NCBI RefSeq assembly: GCF_030145145.1
Contig: NZ_JAQYWD010000033.1
Span: 1-64,000, forward strand
Direction of reading: 5' to 3'
Origin: Desulfobacula sp.
GTDB lineage: Bacteria > Desulfobacterota > Desulfobacteria > Desulfobacterales > Desulfobacteraceae
DNA length: 64,000 bases
Position 1 is the stretch's first letter. Each line of letters opens with the position of its first letter. Shown one piece after another: positions 10,647 through 20,246 of this stretch. The translations under genes and the position numbers were made by a program. Under the pieces are notes generated by a model, which had not been told where the DNA came from, did not search any database, and worked only from the letters and a program-made list of their open reading frames with translations.

Positions 10647-12830
10647 ATGACAGATCTAATCCTGACAGAAAAATTTTCCGTGGCAGCTGATTTTGCAAAA
10701 GCGCTGGGCGTAAAAAAAAAGGGGGAGGGGTGTTTTGAGGGGGATGACCATGTTATCACCTGGGCTGTTGGGCATCTTGTGACCCTGTATGAGCCGGATG
10801 ATTATGATAAAAAATTGAAAAAATGGAAAATTGAAACACTGCCGATTATCCCCGGTCGTTTTAAATACAAACCCATCAGAAAAACGGTTCGGCAATTTAA
10901 GAATATTAAAAAGCTGTTGGGTAAAAACCGTTTTACGCGTATCATCATCGCCACGGATGCAGGGCGTGAAGGTGAGGTCATCGCCCGGACCATCCTTTTT
11001 GAAGCGGGTTTTCTGGACAAGAGCCGCATGTTCCGTTTCTGGACCAGTCAGGCCCTTGTTCCAGAGGTGGTCAGAAGCACCATGGAAAAATTGAAACCGA
11101 TTACAGATTATGACCGATTATGGCGGGCAGGCTATTACAGACAGGTATCCGACTGGATGATCGGTATGAACTGCACCCGGGTGCTGACGATTCGACTGAA
11201 AGACCTTTTTTCCGTGGGCCGTGTTCAGACCGCTGTGCTTGCCCTTCTGACCGATCGCAAAAATGAAAGAGATACGTTTGTTCCCACCCTCTATTGGACG
11301 ATAACGGTGGTGTTTGCCGGGGAAAGGGGAAAATGGAACGGTCACTGGTTTAAAAAAAAAGAGACCCAGCTTACAAATAAAAAAGCGGCAGCAGAACTGT
11401 ATACCCAGCTGACCCATGAAACTTTACCCGGCGTTGTGCAGTCTTTAAAAACGGAGAAAAAAAGGGAGCAACCCCCCTATCTTTTTTCCCTTACCGACCT
11501 TCAGCAGGCGGCCAATATTAAATTTGGGTTTCCGGCAAAGAAAACCTTAGACATTGCCCAGCGATTGTATCAGGATAAAAAGTGTCTGTCCTACCCGAGA
11601 ACCGATTCCCGGGTATTGGGCACCCAGAGTATTGATATGGCCAAACAGATCATCAAAAAATTGACTGTGGCGTACCCGGAAATTTTCAAGGATATTGACG
11701 GGCAAAAGGTATCCCTTTCAAACAAGAGAGTGTTTAATGATGCAAAACTTACTGACCACCATGCACTCATTCCGTTCAAGCCGCTATCCGCAATGGCAAC
11801 AGGGGATGAAAAAAAGGTGTTTGATCTTGTGATGAGACGGTTTTCTGCAGCATTCCACCCGGATTGTCAGTTTGAAAATACCCGGATCATTACCCTTTTC
11901 AGCAATGAAACGTTCCAGACCCGGGGAAAAATAGTTCATGTTCAAGGGTGGCGGCAGATTTACATGGAAAAAACAAAAGACAAAAAACGGATTGACCATA
12001 TCCCCCCGCTTGTTCAAGGGGACACGGGTATTGCTGAAACCGTTACCTCTGATGAAAAACAGACCCAGCCACCCCCGGAATATTCGGATTCACTGTTGTT
12101 AAAAGATATGACAAATCCCGGCAGATTTGTGGCAAAAGAGGCGATAAAAAAATTCTATCGGGGGGATATCGGTATTGGTACTCAGTCAACACGAGCCCAG
12201 ATAATTGAAACCCTGATCAACCGAAAATATGTCCATCGATCCGGTAAAAAACTGTTGGCAACGGACAAGGGGGTTTTTCTGGTTGGATTTTTGAGAAAAT
12301 GTCCGGTTTCTTCTGTTCTTACCTCCCCCGAGGAAACCGCACGATGGGAGATGACCCTTAACACCATCGCCCTTGGAGAAGGGTCTGATACCCATTTTCT
12401 TGTGAATATTAAACACTTTGTCACCGAAGCTGTCAGCGAACTGAAACAGGCAGCGCTTGCATCAAACCGGGTGAAACCGGATATTCAGTCCTTACCCTTG
12501 ATCAACAATGGTCCTGTCTGCCCGGTATGTGGCGGAAAAATAATTGAAGGGAAAAAAGGGTATGGATGCGCCAACTGGCGGGTGGATGACGGCAACTGCC
12601 GTTTTGTTATATGGAAGGACATCTCCGGTAAAACGCTGACGGCAAAAAATATCGAGACACTTCTGACAGGCAAAACAACCCGGCCGTATGTATTGAAGGA
12701 TACAGCCGGTGAAAAATTCAAAGCACGGATGAGACTGATTCAAAACACACAGACGCTCTTTGCCCTGGAGATAGTGCCGGAAAATGAATCCCCGGCCACA
12801 CCAGGTTTTCAGGTTTCCTGTTCCCGTTAA
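10647..12830 (+). CDS. topB: DNA topoisomerase III-type (type IA)
   Basis: A type IA topoisomerase of about 727 residues that relaxes or decatenates DNA by single-strand passage. The Toprim domain is N-terminal with ATDAGREGE. The active-site tyrosine lies in SYPRTDSR. The C-terminus has one Cys4 zinc ribbon starting CPVCGGK. I choose ATG 10647 (MTDLILTEKF), since the longer frame starts with a TTG at 10596 and adds an unconserved leader. The stop overlaps the converging gene's stop inside TTAA. TopA-like paralogues share the same core, so the TopB name rests on overall layout. Confidence 0.9.
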   Translation: MTDLILTEKFSVAADFAKALGVKKKGEGCFEGDDHVITWAVGHLVTLYEPDDYDKKLKKWKIETLPIIPGRFKYKPIRKTVRQFKNIKKLLGKNRFTRIIIATDAGREGEVIARTILFEAGFLDKSRMFRFWTSQALVPEVVRSTMEKLKPITDYDRLWRAGYYRQVSDWMIGMNCTRVLTIRLKDLFSVGRVQTAVLALLTDRKNERDTFVPTLYWTITVVFAGERGKWNGHWFKKKETQLTNKKAAAELYTQLTHETLPGVVQSLKTEKKREQPPYLFSLTDLQQAANIKFGFPAKKTLDIAQRLYQDKKCLSYPRTDSRVLGTQSIDMAKQIIKKLTVAYPEIFKDIDGQKVSLSNKRVFNDAKLTDHHALIPFKPLSAMATGDEKKVFDLVMRRFSAAFHPDCQFENTRIITLFSNETFQTRGKIVHVQGWRQIYMEKTKDKKRIDHIPPLVQGDTGIAETVTSDEKQTQPPPEYSDSLLLKDMTNPGRFVAKEAIKKFYRGDIGIGTQSTRAQIIETLINRKYVHRSGKKLLATDKGVFLVGFLRKCPVSSVLTSPEETARWEMTLNTIALGEGSDTHFLVNIKHFVTEAVSELKQAALASNRVKPDIQSLPLINNGPVCPVCGGKIIEGKKGYGCANWRVDDGNCRFVIWKDISGKTLTAKNIETLLTGKTTRPYVLKDTAGEKFKARMRLIQNTQTLFALEIVPENESPATPGFQVSCSR

Positions 12831-14572
12831 GAAGCGGCCAGCCGCTGGTCATACATGGATCCCACCCCATATTCATTCCGGCGCATGAATTTATCCAAAG
12901 ACGGCCCAATGAGCTGCATCTCGGGATTTTCCCGTTGCACCTCCTGGGCAATTCTGATTTCTTTGGTACAGCCGGTGCTATAGGTTGAATCTTTCCCGAT
13001 CCATTCCGGCGGAACCTTTTTGTTTAACAATGAAAAGCTTTCGGCAATATCGTCTGATGTCTGGAATCTCCATATATCGATGTACCGGCTTCTTTGAACA
13101 ATTTCCCACATGAACATGAGATCGTCTGCATCCATACCCGGTTCATAATAGTGGGACGGGTTGATAATAAAAAGATCCGTAGACTGTTGGTGCAGGTATT
13201 CAATAAAGGTCTGCATTATTCGTTTGGCCACATCGATTTTTCCAGGGATGGAGCCAATGATACCGCTGTAAAACATAACGGTCATCCCTTTCTTTTTAGC
13301 GGTTTTCATTTGATCGATAATTTTATTGGCCATTTCTTCCAGTTGCTCATGGGAAAATTTGATAAAATGGGGATGCCTGGGTTTATACGTCACCCATAAG
13401 GCTTTTTTTTCAAGACGGATATTGATGATGTCCTGGGTAAACTGAAAATGCGAGTCGATTAATCTTTTTTTCTGGGCCACACCCCGGGATATGACACAAT
13501 CTACCTCCTTGAAGATTCTGGAAAAGGTCGTAGAGGTCAGCAACAGGTTTATATTCTCCCGGGTCCCGTCAGATACCACATAGAGATGCTTATCATGTTT
13601 TAACAGCTTAACCAGGTTATTTTTGCTGATGGTTTTTTCATGAATAAAATGGGCATTTTCAAACTCCTTCACTAAAACAGGATCTGTCCTGGTGTCGGCC
13701 AGACAGACTTTTTTAAAGAAGGGCGCTTCCTTTACTGCGAAAATAACGATATGCCCAAGGTCTGCCAGAAATTTAGCAATTTTAAGATCCGCAACCACTT
13801 CACCGGATTCATCGGCAAGCCATAGTATTTTTTGGCTTTGGGCTTTCATGAGCTCGAGTAATTGCGGCAGTCCATTCCCTTTGATAGGGGTTTTAAATAT
13901 CTCTTTGATCTGGCTCAATGACGGCAGTTTTGTATTTTTATGGGTCCAGAGACTGTCTTTTGCCATCAGGGTTAAACGCCTTTGGAATTCAATTTCTTTT
14001 ATTCGTTCCCTTAATGCAAACAAAGAGAGGTCTTTTGGGGTCACCAGGGTCCCATTAATCTGATTTAACGCTTTTTTAAAGGTCTCAGAGTCTAAAAATT
14101 TTTGTATTTTTTTATTGGCCGCCCTCTTTTCAGCTGAATAGGGGTTTTCGATATGGGTGCGGCTTGAAAAGATCTGGTAAAGGCGTTTCTCCAGCCTTGA
14201 CGGTATCAAGAGACCGGTTCGGATTTCATCATCATATTTTATTTTGATCAAGGCCTTCAGGAACTGATTGTCATAGGGTGAATCGATTAATTCATCAATC
14301 ATGCATATGAGTTTATTGAACACCTGCTCGTAATGACCCTTGAGAGAGGGAAGGTATTGTCGTGACATGATCGAATCAAACATTTTGTCGGAACAGGGAT
14401 AATACCGTTCTCCGTTTTCTGGATAGACCATGAATTCGATCTGTTCCCTTGAACCAACCGTGGTGGGATAAGCAAACGGGTCAATATGGTTTTTAAGGAA
14501 AAATGAAAAAAACCATGCATCAAAATCAGGATTTTCACCCACACGAACCCCCTTGTTTTCTTCGTCTTTCAT
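12827..14572 (-). CDS. ARMT1-like (DUF89) protein
   Basis: About 581 residues, starting at ATG 14572 behind an excellent AGGAGG. The longer frame to 14779 has no such support. The C-terminal half is a DUF89/ARMT1-like metal-dependent damage-control phosphatase domain. It has WLADESGEVVADL (the DNxGE-type motif, here D-E-S-G-E), LYVVSDGTRENINLL and DCVISRGVAQ. Family members dephosphorylate harmful sugar-phosphate by-products. The N-terminal 270 residues are helical and unrecognised, making it longer than ordinary DUF89 proteins. It converges on topB with overlapping stops. The substrate is unknown and the D-N to D-E change deserves attention. Confidence 0.7.
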   Translation of the reverse strand: MKDEENKGVRVGENPDFDAWFFSFFLKNHIDPFAYPTTVGSREQIEFMVYPENGERYYPCSDKMFDSIMSRQYLPSLKGHYEQVFNKLICMIDELIDSPYDNQFLKALIKIKYDDEIRTGLLIPSRLEKRLYQIFSSRTHIENPYSAEKRAANKKIQKFLDSETFKKALNQINGTLVTPKDLSLFALRERIKEIEFQRRLTLMAKDSLWTHKNTKLPSLSQIKEIFKTPIKGNGLPQLLELMKAQSQKILWLADESGEVVADLKIAKFLADLGHIVIFAVKEAPFFKKVCLADTRTDPVLVKEFENAHFIHEKTISKNNLVKLLKHDKHLYVVSDGTRENINLLLTSTTFSRIFKEVDCVISRGVAQKKRLIDSHFQFTQDIINIRLEKKALWVTYKPRHPHFIKFSHEQLEEMANKIIDQMKTAKKKGMTVMFYSGIIGSIPGKIDVAKRIMQTFIEYLHQQSTDLFIINPSHYYEPGMDADDLMFMWEIVQRSRYIDIWRFQTSDDIAESFSLLNKKVPPEWIGKDSTYSTGCTKEIRIAQEVQRENPEMQLIGPSLDKFMRRNEYGVGSMYDQRLAAS

Positions 14573-14688
14573 GGATCCTCCTTTTTGAAAAAAAACGGTA
14601 CATGCTATCATTCCCATGGGCCTTTTGCAATGAAATATCTGTGCAAATGACCTTGACACAGTGCCCCCAGGAGGCATACACATAGGAT

Positions 14689-15348
14689 ATGATGGATATG
14701 AAAACCGCGTTAGGGATTTTAAATTTGGATGGCACCGCTTCTGTTGCCGATGCAAAAAAAGCGTACCGGGATTTAGCAAAAAAATATCACCCGGATGTGT
14801 TTGAAAAGAAAAATGGCCGCCAAATTAATGCAGAGGCAAAAATGAAACAGATAAATCTGGCATTTCGCCATATGGTTCCTCTGCTGAAAAAAAAAGAAGC
14901 CAGAATAAAAGTAAAAGAAACAAGGGATGGTAGAGAAACGGTCAAAACCGGATCCATGAAACATGACACCAAACGGTTTGTTTCCTTTTTAACCCATATC
15001 ATTAAATCATGGGTGTCCTTTTTCAATAAAAAAAGAAAGAACAGCAGGCCCCTTCGAGGCAAACCTGAAAAAAAAATACCGATAAACAAATTCAACCGCA
15101 AGGTCCTCCGGTTTCATGAGGTCCTGAAAAGTGTTCATCCCGTCCCCACTGATAGACAAAAAAAGACAGGTAGGCCGGAAAAGAAACGATATCCGAGAAG
15201 CCGGAGTCCTTACCTGGGGTACCAGAAGTATATGGCATTGAAAACAAAGCTGGCATCAGGACAATCCGGCCGGCATCAGGGGATACCCATCGAAAGCGTG
15301 CATAAAATTGAACCGGTAGAACCCATACCCCCAGTGGGTAAACGCTAA
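14689..15348 (+). CDS. J-domain protein
   Basis: A 219-residue protein with an N-terminal J domain (residues about 4-70) including AYRDLAKKYHPDVF with the HPD tripeptide that stimulates DnaK ATPase. There is no G/F region, zinc finger or client-binding domain. The rest is very basic (Lys/Arg-rich) and probably disordered, suggesting nucleic-acid or ribosome contact. Internal starts at 14692 and 14698 are possible. It is divergent from the DUF89 gene. Confidence 0.8.
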   Translation: MMDMKTALGILNLDGTASVADAKKAYRDLAKKYHPDVFEKKNGRQINAEAKMKQINLAFRHMVPLLKKKEARIKVKETRDGRETVKTGSMKHDTKRFVSFLTHIIKSWVSFFNKKRKNSRPLRGKPEKKIPINKFNRKVLRFHEVLKSVHPVPTDRQKKTGRPEKKRYPRSRSPYLGYQKYMALKTKLASGQSGRHQGIPIESVHKIEPVEPIPPVGKR

Positions 15349-15368
15349 ACCGGTTGTTGAACCATCCT

Positions 15369-15881
15369 TTAAAAATCTATTGTGATCAATTTGTCGCCTG
15401 TTTTAAGATCAATCAGATGGGCTGATGTGTTGTCAATCACCCCATACGTATAAAGGCCGTTTCGAGGACACGTAATGGAGCCTGGATTCATAAAGATGAT
15501 GGACTCCTTTTTTTCCAGAGAACAAAGGTGGGTATGGCCCTGTATGATAATATCGGTCTCTTTGGAGCAGGGGTAAGGGCGATGGCCATGACAAAGCAGA
15601 ATTTTTTTATTGAAAGCGGTAAATGCCATTGCTGTGCTGCTCCCGGGAAAAAAAGAGGGGCTGTCGCAATTTCCATAGACGTAATAAAAATGGTGTTTGA
15701 AGGTCTGTAAATCCCTTTTTATAGATTCCGGCTGAAAATCAATATTTGCGTAATTCCCGTATCGGGTATCAAAAAGATCTCCGGCAATGGCAAGTCCGTC
15801 ATTGGGTGTTAACAGCTGTTTCATGGTTAGCCATGAACCGTAACTGCCATGGATATCTGCGGTAATAAAAAGGTTTTTCAT
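15369..15881 (-). CDS. YfcE-like metallophosphoesterase
   Basis: A 170-residue calcineurin-like phosphodiesterase of the YfcE/MJ0936 group. All metal-ligand motifs are visible in order: DIHG at residue 9, GDLFD, GNCD, GHRP and GHTH, then NPGS. Such enzymes hydrolyse phosphodiesters with Mn or similar metals; physiological substrates are rarely known. It has no operon partner, being flanked by genes on the other strand. Confidence 0.87.
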   Translation of the reverse strand: MKNLFITADIHGSYGSWLTMKQLLTPNDGLAIAGDLFDTRYGNYANIDFQPESIKRDLQTFKHHFYYVYGNCDSPSFFPGSSTAMAFTAFNKKILLCHGHRPYPCSKETDIIIQGHTHLCSLEKKESIIFMNPGSITCPRNGLYTYGVIDNTSAHLIDLKTGDKLITIDF

Positions 15882-15955
15882 GGGCGTTTTCCCTTGTTAA
15901 AAAAACTAAAGTTTCATATTATCCCATTCAAATCAATAAAATTTAAAAAAATAAT

Positions 15956-16885
15956 ATGAAATTTAAACCCATAGAAGACATATTTGACTATTCTTATCTT
16001 TCTGTGACACCGACCATCCAAATTCGGTATGGCATCGCCAAACGACCGATTGCACCGGCAAAAGCCATTCTTCTTTTATTACAGGGCCGAGCCGAGTGTA
16101 TTGAAAAATATAAGGGCATTGCAAAGCAGCTCCAGGCGAAAGGATTCCAGGTGATCAGTCTGGATTGGCGGGGACAGGGCCTGTCCTCCCGGGAGCTTGA
16201 AAACCGGCACAAGGGTCATATTCAGCGGTTTGATGATTATGTGGATGACCTGGAAGCAGTCTATTCAAGGGCCATCGCGCCCCAGGGGATACCGGTTTAT
16301 ATCCTGGCACATTCCATGGGCGGACATATCGCCCTGCGATTCATGAGCCGGCACCCTTTGAAAATTAAACGGGCTGTCCTGGCGTCGCCCATGATTGATA
16401 TCGTTTTGCCGTCAATGATGCGGCCCGCAGTAAAATTGATTGCCCATGGATTATCTAAAACGGCATTTGTAAATAAATATGTCCTGGGGTCAAAGGATTA
16501 TGCGTTTGAAAACGTAAAATTCAAAGGGAATAATCTATGCCATGATCCGGAAAAATTTTGGATCTTACACAATGAGATTTTTCATAACCCTGACCTTGCC
16601 CTGGGAGGGGTCACGTGGGGCTGGCTGAGCCAGGCCCTTGAATCCATTGCAATCTTAAAACACGAAGACGTTATTCATAAAATTACCACGCCCATATTGA
16701 TGGTCAGTGCCCAAAAAGATACAGTGGTATGCCCAAAGGCCCAGGAAAGATTAAGCCATCAATTGCCCCATTGCAGATTCCTTTCAATTGAAGGGGGATT
16801 CCATGAACTTCTTTTTGAACAACGGCAGATGACCCGTCAGTTCTGGGATGCATTTACCCTGTTTATGGCCAACCCAGAAAGTTGA
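15956..16885 (+). CDS. alpha/beta hydrolase, lysophospholipase-like
   Basis: A 309-residue serine hydrolase of the PldB/monoglyceride-lipase type. The nucleophile elbow is AHSMGGH (GxSxG variant, serine near residue 121). The oxyanion region SLDWRGQGLSS and a late Asp (AQKDTVV) and His (GGFHELL) complete the triad. There is no signal peptide, so it is probably cytoplasmic or peripheral to the membrane, acting on lysolipids or acylglycerols. It converges with the M48 protease gene, 12 bases apart. Confidence 0.83.
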   Translation: MKFKPIEDIFDYSYLSVTPTIQIRYGIAKRPIAPAKAILLLLQGRAECIEKYKGIAKQLQAKGFQVISLDWRGQGLSSRELENRHKGHIQRFDDYVDDLEAVYSRAIAPQGIPVYILAHSMGGHIALRFMSRHPLKIKRAVLASPMIDIVLPSMMRPAVKLIAHGLSKTAFVNKYVLGSKDYAFENVKFKGNNLCHDPEKFWILHNEIFHNPDLALGGVTWGWLSQALESIAILKHEDVIHKITTPILMVSAQKDTVVCPKAQERLSHQLPHCRFLSIEGGFHELLFEQRQMTRQFWDAFTLFMANPES

Positions 16886-16897
16886 GTGGACAATAAA

Positions 16898-18142
16898 TTA
16901 CAGGGATTTTAAGGCGTTGATTCTCTCGAGTACAGGGGGGTGGGAATAATTTAAAAACACATAAAACGGGTGGGGGGTTAAATTTGAAAGATTGTGGACA
17001 GACAGCTTCTTTAAAGCACTGATCAATGGCCGGGTGTCCTTAATCGTATCTGCGGCGAACCGGTCAGCCTCATATTCATCTTTCCGGGATGAGATTTGAA
17101 GCAGCATTGATATAAGCAGGCTTATGGGGGTGTATAACATACTAAAAAAGATCAACCCGGCATAAATGGAAACGTCTGTCATGAAAAAAGCATGAAACAA
17201 CCCTTCATGGGAGATAAACAAAGACATCAGATAAAAAACAAATCCCATCTGGAAAATACCGGATAGTAGTCGTTTATGGATGTGCCGTTTTTTAAAATGT
17301 CCCATTTCATGGGCAAGAACTGAAACCAATTCTTCAATTGTCTGTTCTTTGATCAGGGTATCGAACAACACGATTCGTTTGTTTTTCCCAAAACCGGTAA
17401 AAAATGCATTGGATTTGCTGCTTCGTTTGGATCCATCCATGACAAAAACGTTGGCAAGAGAAAAATCAATGGATGCTGCATAGGCCATGATGGCTTTTTT
17501 CAGGGGTCCTTCTTCCAACGGACTGAATGTGTTGAACAACGGCATAATCCAGGTGGGAACGATATATTGAACAGCCAGAAGGAAGACAGCACTGCTTGCC
17601 CAGCACATGACCCAGGCAAATCGGCCGCCAAACTCCAGAAAGCTGAGGATCAATGATAATAGGACGCCTCCCAGTATTGCAGATAGAAAAATGGACTTGA
17701 TAAGGTCGGTAAAAAAAAGCAGGGGGGTGGTTTTGTTGAATCCGAATTTTTCTTCAATCACAAAAGTGGAATACATATTGAAAGGAAGAGACAGGATCAG
17801 CTTTAAGGTCAAAAGAATGCCGGTAAAAAAAAGTCCTGAAACAATTGAGTTAAACTGAAAAGATCTGACAATGGCATCCGTCATTTGAAATCCGCCTGAA
17901 AACCAGAACAGCAAAAGGACTGCCAGGTCAACACTTGAAGTGATAAATCCAAATTTGGTGGTGACCTTCAGATAATTTTGCGAGTCCGTATATTTCTGAT
18001 GGTTGTAATGATCGCTAAATTCTTTGGGAAGGGGCTGGTTCAGATTTTCCAGATTGAGGAAATCTGCCAGGTTATCCATGAAATAACCGCCGATCAGTGT
18101 TGAAAGAATAATAAGGGTAATCGCCTGTTCTGAAAAGACCAT
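16898..18142 (-). CDS. M48-family (Ste24-like) membrane metalloprotease
   Basis: A 414-residue membrane protease with several hydrophobic segments before the catalytic HEMGH zinc motif (VLAHEMGHFKKRHIHKR) and the downstream third ligand in DEYEADRFA. The architecture and N-terminal domain match CAAX prenyl protease 1/Ste24. In bacteria these usually take part in membrane-protein quality control. A second M48 protease of a different architecture is encoded at 41152-42978. The gene lies immediately downstream of ihfA on the same strand (18 bases) and may share its promoter. Confidence 0.88.
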   Translation of the reverse strand: MVFSEQAITLIILSTLIGGYFMDNLADFLNLENLNQPLPKEFSDHYNHQKYTDSQNYLKVTTKFGFITSSVDLAVLLLFWFSGGFQMTDAIVRSFQFNSIVSGLFFTGILLTLKLILSLPFNMYSTFVIEEKFGFNKTTPLLFFTDLIKSIFLSAILGGVLLSLILSFLEFGGRFAWVMCWASSAVFLLAVQYIVPTWIMPLFNTFSPLEEGPLKKAIMAYAASIDFSLANVFVMDGSKRSSKSNAFFTGFGKNKRIVLFDTLIKEQTIEELVSVLAHEMGHFKKRHIHKRLLSGIFQMGFVFYLMSLFISHEGLFHAFFMTDVSIYAGLIFFSMLYTPISLLISMLLQISSRKDEYEADRFAADTIKDTRPLISALKKLSVHNLSNLTPHPFYVFLNYSHPPVLERINALKSL

Positions 18143-18160
18143 TATTAAAGAAGATCAGCC

Positions 18161-18442
18161 TTAAGAATTGATCTGATCTCTTAATTTTCCTGAACATTTA
18201 AACGTGACAACTCTTCGGGCCGGGAGGGTCATCTCTGCATCGGTTGCTGGATTTCTGCCTTTTCTGGCTTTTTTTTCATTTACACAAAATTTTCCAAACC
18301 CGCTAATCATGATATCTTCACCATCTTCAATGGTTTCCTTGATGATTTCAAGAAACTCTTCCATTATTTCATAGGTGGTTGTCCTGGATAAATTGAGCTT
18401 GTTTTGTATTCTTTCAGCAATAATTGTTTTTGTTAATGCCAT
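18161..18442 (-). CDS. ihfA: integration host factor alpha-type DNA-bending protein
   Basis: A 93-residue IHF/HU protein. The beta-arm region and the signature ISGFGKFCVNEKKARKGRNP are intact, with the minor-groove-intercalating proline in RNPAT, and the start MALTKTIIAERI is IhfA-like. IHF bends DNA at specific sites in transcription (notably sigma-54 promoters), recombination and replication. A paralogue is encoded at 61509-61796. A clear promoter lies upstream. Confidence 0.9.
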   Translation of the reverse strand: MALTKTIIAERIQNKLNLSRTTTYEIMEEFLEIIKETIEDGEDIMISGFGKFCVNEKKARKGRNPATDAEMTLPARRVVTFKCSGKLRDQINS

Positions 18443-18503
18443 AAATTCTACTCCTGCAGCTAAAACTAGACTTTGAGTTAGATAGTGTGTTAAAATGTTT
18501 GCT

Positions 18504-18533
18504 AAAATACTTTATTCCCTGTGTATTTGTCAA
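18504..18533 (-). promoter_or_regulatory. sigma-70 promoter of ihfA
   Basis: On the minus strand TTGACA (18533-18528) is separated by 18 bases from TATTTT (18509-18504), about 60 bases before the ihfA ATG. Confidence 0.6.
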
Positions 18534-18829
18534 GTCACTAAGCTCAGGGATATTTAATTAAATGCAACCAGTGGTCATTGCATAAAAAACACGGATATGT
18601 GTTGACTGTCTTTTGTGGCAATATTTGGGTTGCCGCCGGATGGCTTTGCCATCCGTTAATGAAGCGACTGTGTTTTGGCTGGCATTGGGTTCATCCTCTT
18701 TTGGATTGTTAAATTTTAGATTGTCTGTTATTTTAAGACCATAACAATATTGAAAATATTTAAATAAATTAATACGATAAGTCAAATGATTTTAATTGTT
18801 TGGTTTTTAAAGATGGAGTAGAAAAATTC
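18534..18829. other. intergenic region between ihfA and purB
   Basis: No gene is supported here. It contains a short hairpin CGGATGGCTTTGCCATCCG at about 18638-18656 without a T-run. This could be a leader structure ahead of purB. A minus-strand frame at 18558-18785 has no coding character. Confidence 0.4.
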
Positions 18830-20185
18830 ATGATAACTGCACTGACTGCTTTAGATGGAAGATATGCCGGATTAACCACACAAATTGCGGATGTCTTTTC
18901 TGAATATGGGTTGATCAAACACAGGGTGTTTGTTGAAATTGAATGGCTTAAATTTATATTAATCGATTTGAAACTCGCACCATTTGACACCCTGAACACT
19001 GAGCAACTGGATATGATAGTGGCAAATTTTGATGTGGAAGATGCCCGGAAGGTTAAAAAAATTGAAAACCAGACCAATCATGATGTAAAGGCCGTTGAAT
19101 ATTTTATAAAGGACAAACTGGATCTGTCAGGACTTTCAGACATCAAGGAATGGGTTCACTTTGCCTGTACCTCAGATGATATCAATAATGCCGCCTATGC
19201 ATTGATGTTGAAAAAAGGCAAAGCGCTTGCAACCGAAGTGTTGCGGCAGCTTCTGGTGGATATTGAACAAAAAGCACTGCTATACAAATCCATTCCAATG
19301 ATGTCAAGAACCCATGGTCAGCCGGCAACCCCCACAACGGTGGGCAAGGAATTTATCAATTTTGCCTGGCGAATTTTACAGGAAGCCGATATCATTGATG
19401 CCAGTCAGGTCCAGGCTAAAATAAACGGGGCAACGGGAAATTATAATGCCCATTATTTCGTATATCCTGAAATTAACTGGATTGAGGCCTCCCAGCGATT
19501 TTTGATGAACCACCTGGATCTGGAACCTATTTTGTTTACCACCCAGGTGAATCCGAATCATTCCATTGCCTTTGTCCTGCATGCCCTGATCCGGGTTGCC
19601 GCAACCATTATTGATCTGGATCGGGATATGTGGGGGTATATCAGTCTGGGGTATTTTAAGCAACGCGTTAAAAAAGGGGAGACCGGCTCATCCACCATGC
19701 CCCATAAGGTAAACCCCATTGATTTTGAAAACAGTGAAGGCAACATGGGAATTGCCATATCAATGATGGAGCACCTGAGTGTTAAACTTCAAAAATCAAG
19801 ATTTCAAAGAGATTTGAGCGACAGTACGGTTTTGAGAAGTCTGGGGTCTGTGTTTGGTTATTTTACCATTGGCGTGAAAAATGCTCTAAAGGGATTGTCA
19901 AAAGTAGAATTGAATCATGAGGTGATACAAAAAGACCTTGAAAATAATCAGGAACTCCTGGCAGAGCCCTTCCAGACCGCTATGAGGGTGTTTGGCGAAG
20001 CCAATCCCTATGAAAGATTGAAAGACCTTACCCGGGGTCAGAAAATCGGGAAAAAGGATCTGGAGACCTTTGTTGACGGCCTTGAAAAGGTGCCTTTGTC
20101 GTTTAAGAAACGAATGAAACAATTAACCCCTGAAACCTATACCGGACTTGCGCAGAATTTGGTGGATCTCTATTTTACTAAATGA
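18830..20185 (+). CDS. purB: adenylosuccinate lyase (E. coli-type PurB)
   Basis: A 451-residue lyase of the fumarase/aspartase superfamily. It releases fumarate from SAICAR in IMP synthesis and from adenylosuccinate in AMP synthesis. The start MITALTALDGRY with GGAG upstream is preferred over a TTG at 18800. The family signature loop GSSTMPHKVNPIDFENSEGN is present, as are THGQPATP and TNHDVKAVEYF. It belongs to the long PurB type seen in gammaproteobacteria. PurA, acting just before it, is encoded at 7855-9144 but not in the same operon. Confidence 0.96.
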   Translation: MITALTALDGRYAGLTTQIADVFSEYGLIKHRVFVEIEWLKFILIDLKLAPFDTLNTEQLDMIVANFDVEDARKVKKIENQTNHDVKAVEYFIKDKLDLSGLSDIKEWVHFACTSDDINNAAYALMLKKGKALATEVLRQLLVDIEQKALLYKSIPMMSRTHGQPATPTTVGKEFINFAWRILQEADIIDASQVQAKINGATGNYNAHYFVYPEINWIEASQRFLMNHLDLEPILFTTQVNPNHSIAFVLHALIRVAATIIDLDRDMWGYISLGYFKQRVKKGETGSSTMPHKVNPIDFENSEGNMGIAISMMEHLSVKLQKSRFQRDLSDSTVLRSLGSVFGYFTIGVKNALKGLSKVELNHEVIQKDLENNQELLAEPFQTAMRVFGEANPYERLKDLTRGQKIGKKDLETFVDGLEKVPLSFKKRMKQLTPETYTGLAQNLVDLYFTK

Positions 20186-20246
20186 CACGGTTCCCTGCAA
20201 TCCGTTTGAGAATGGGGATAACCTGGATGTTTAGGGAGACAAACAC

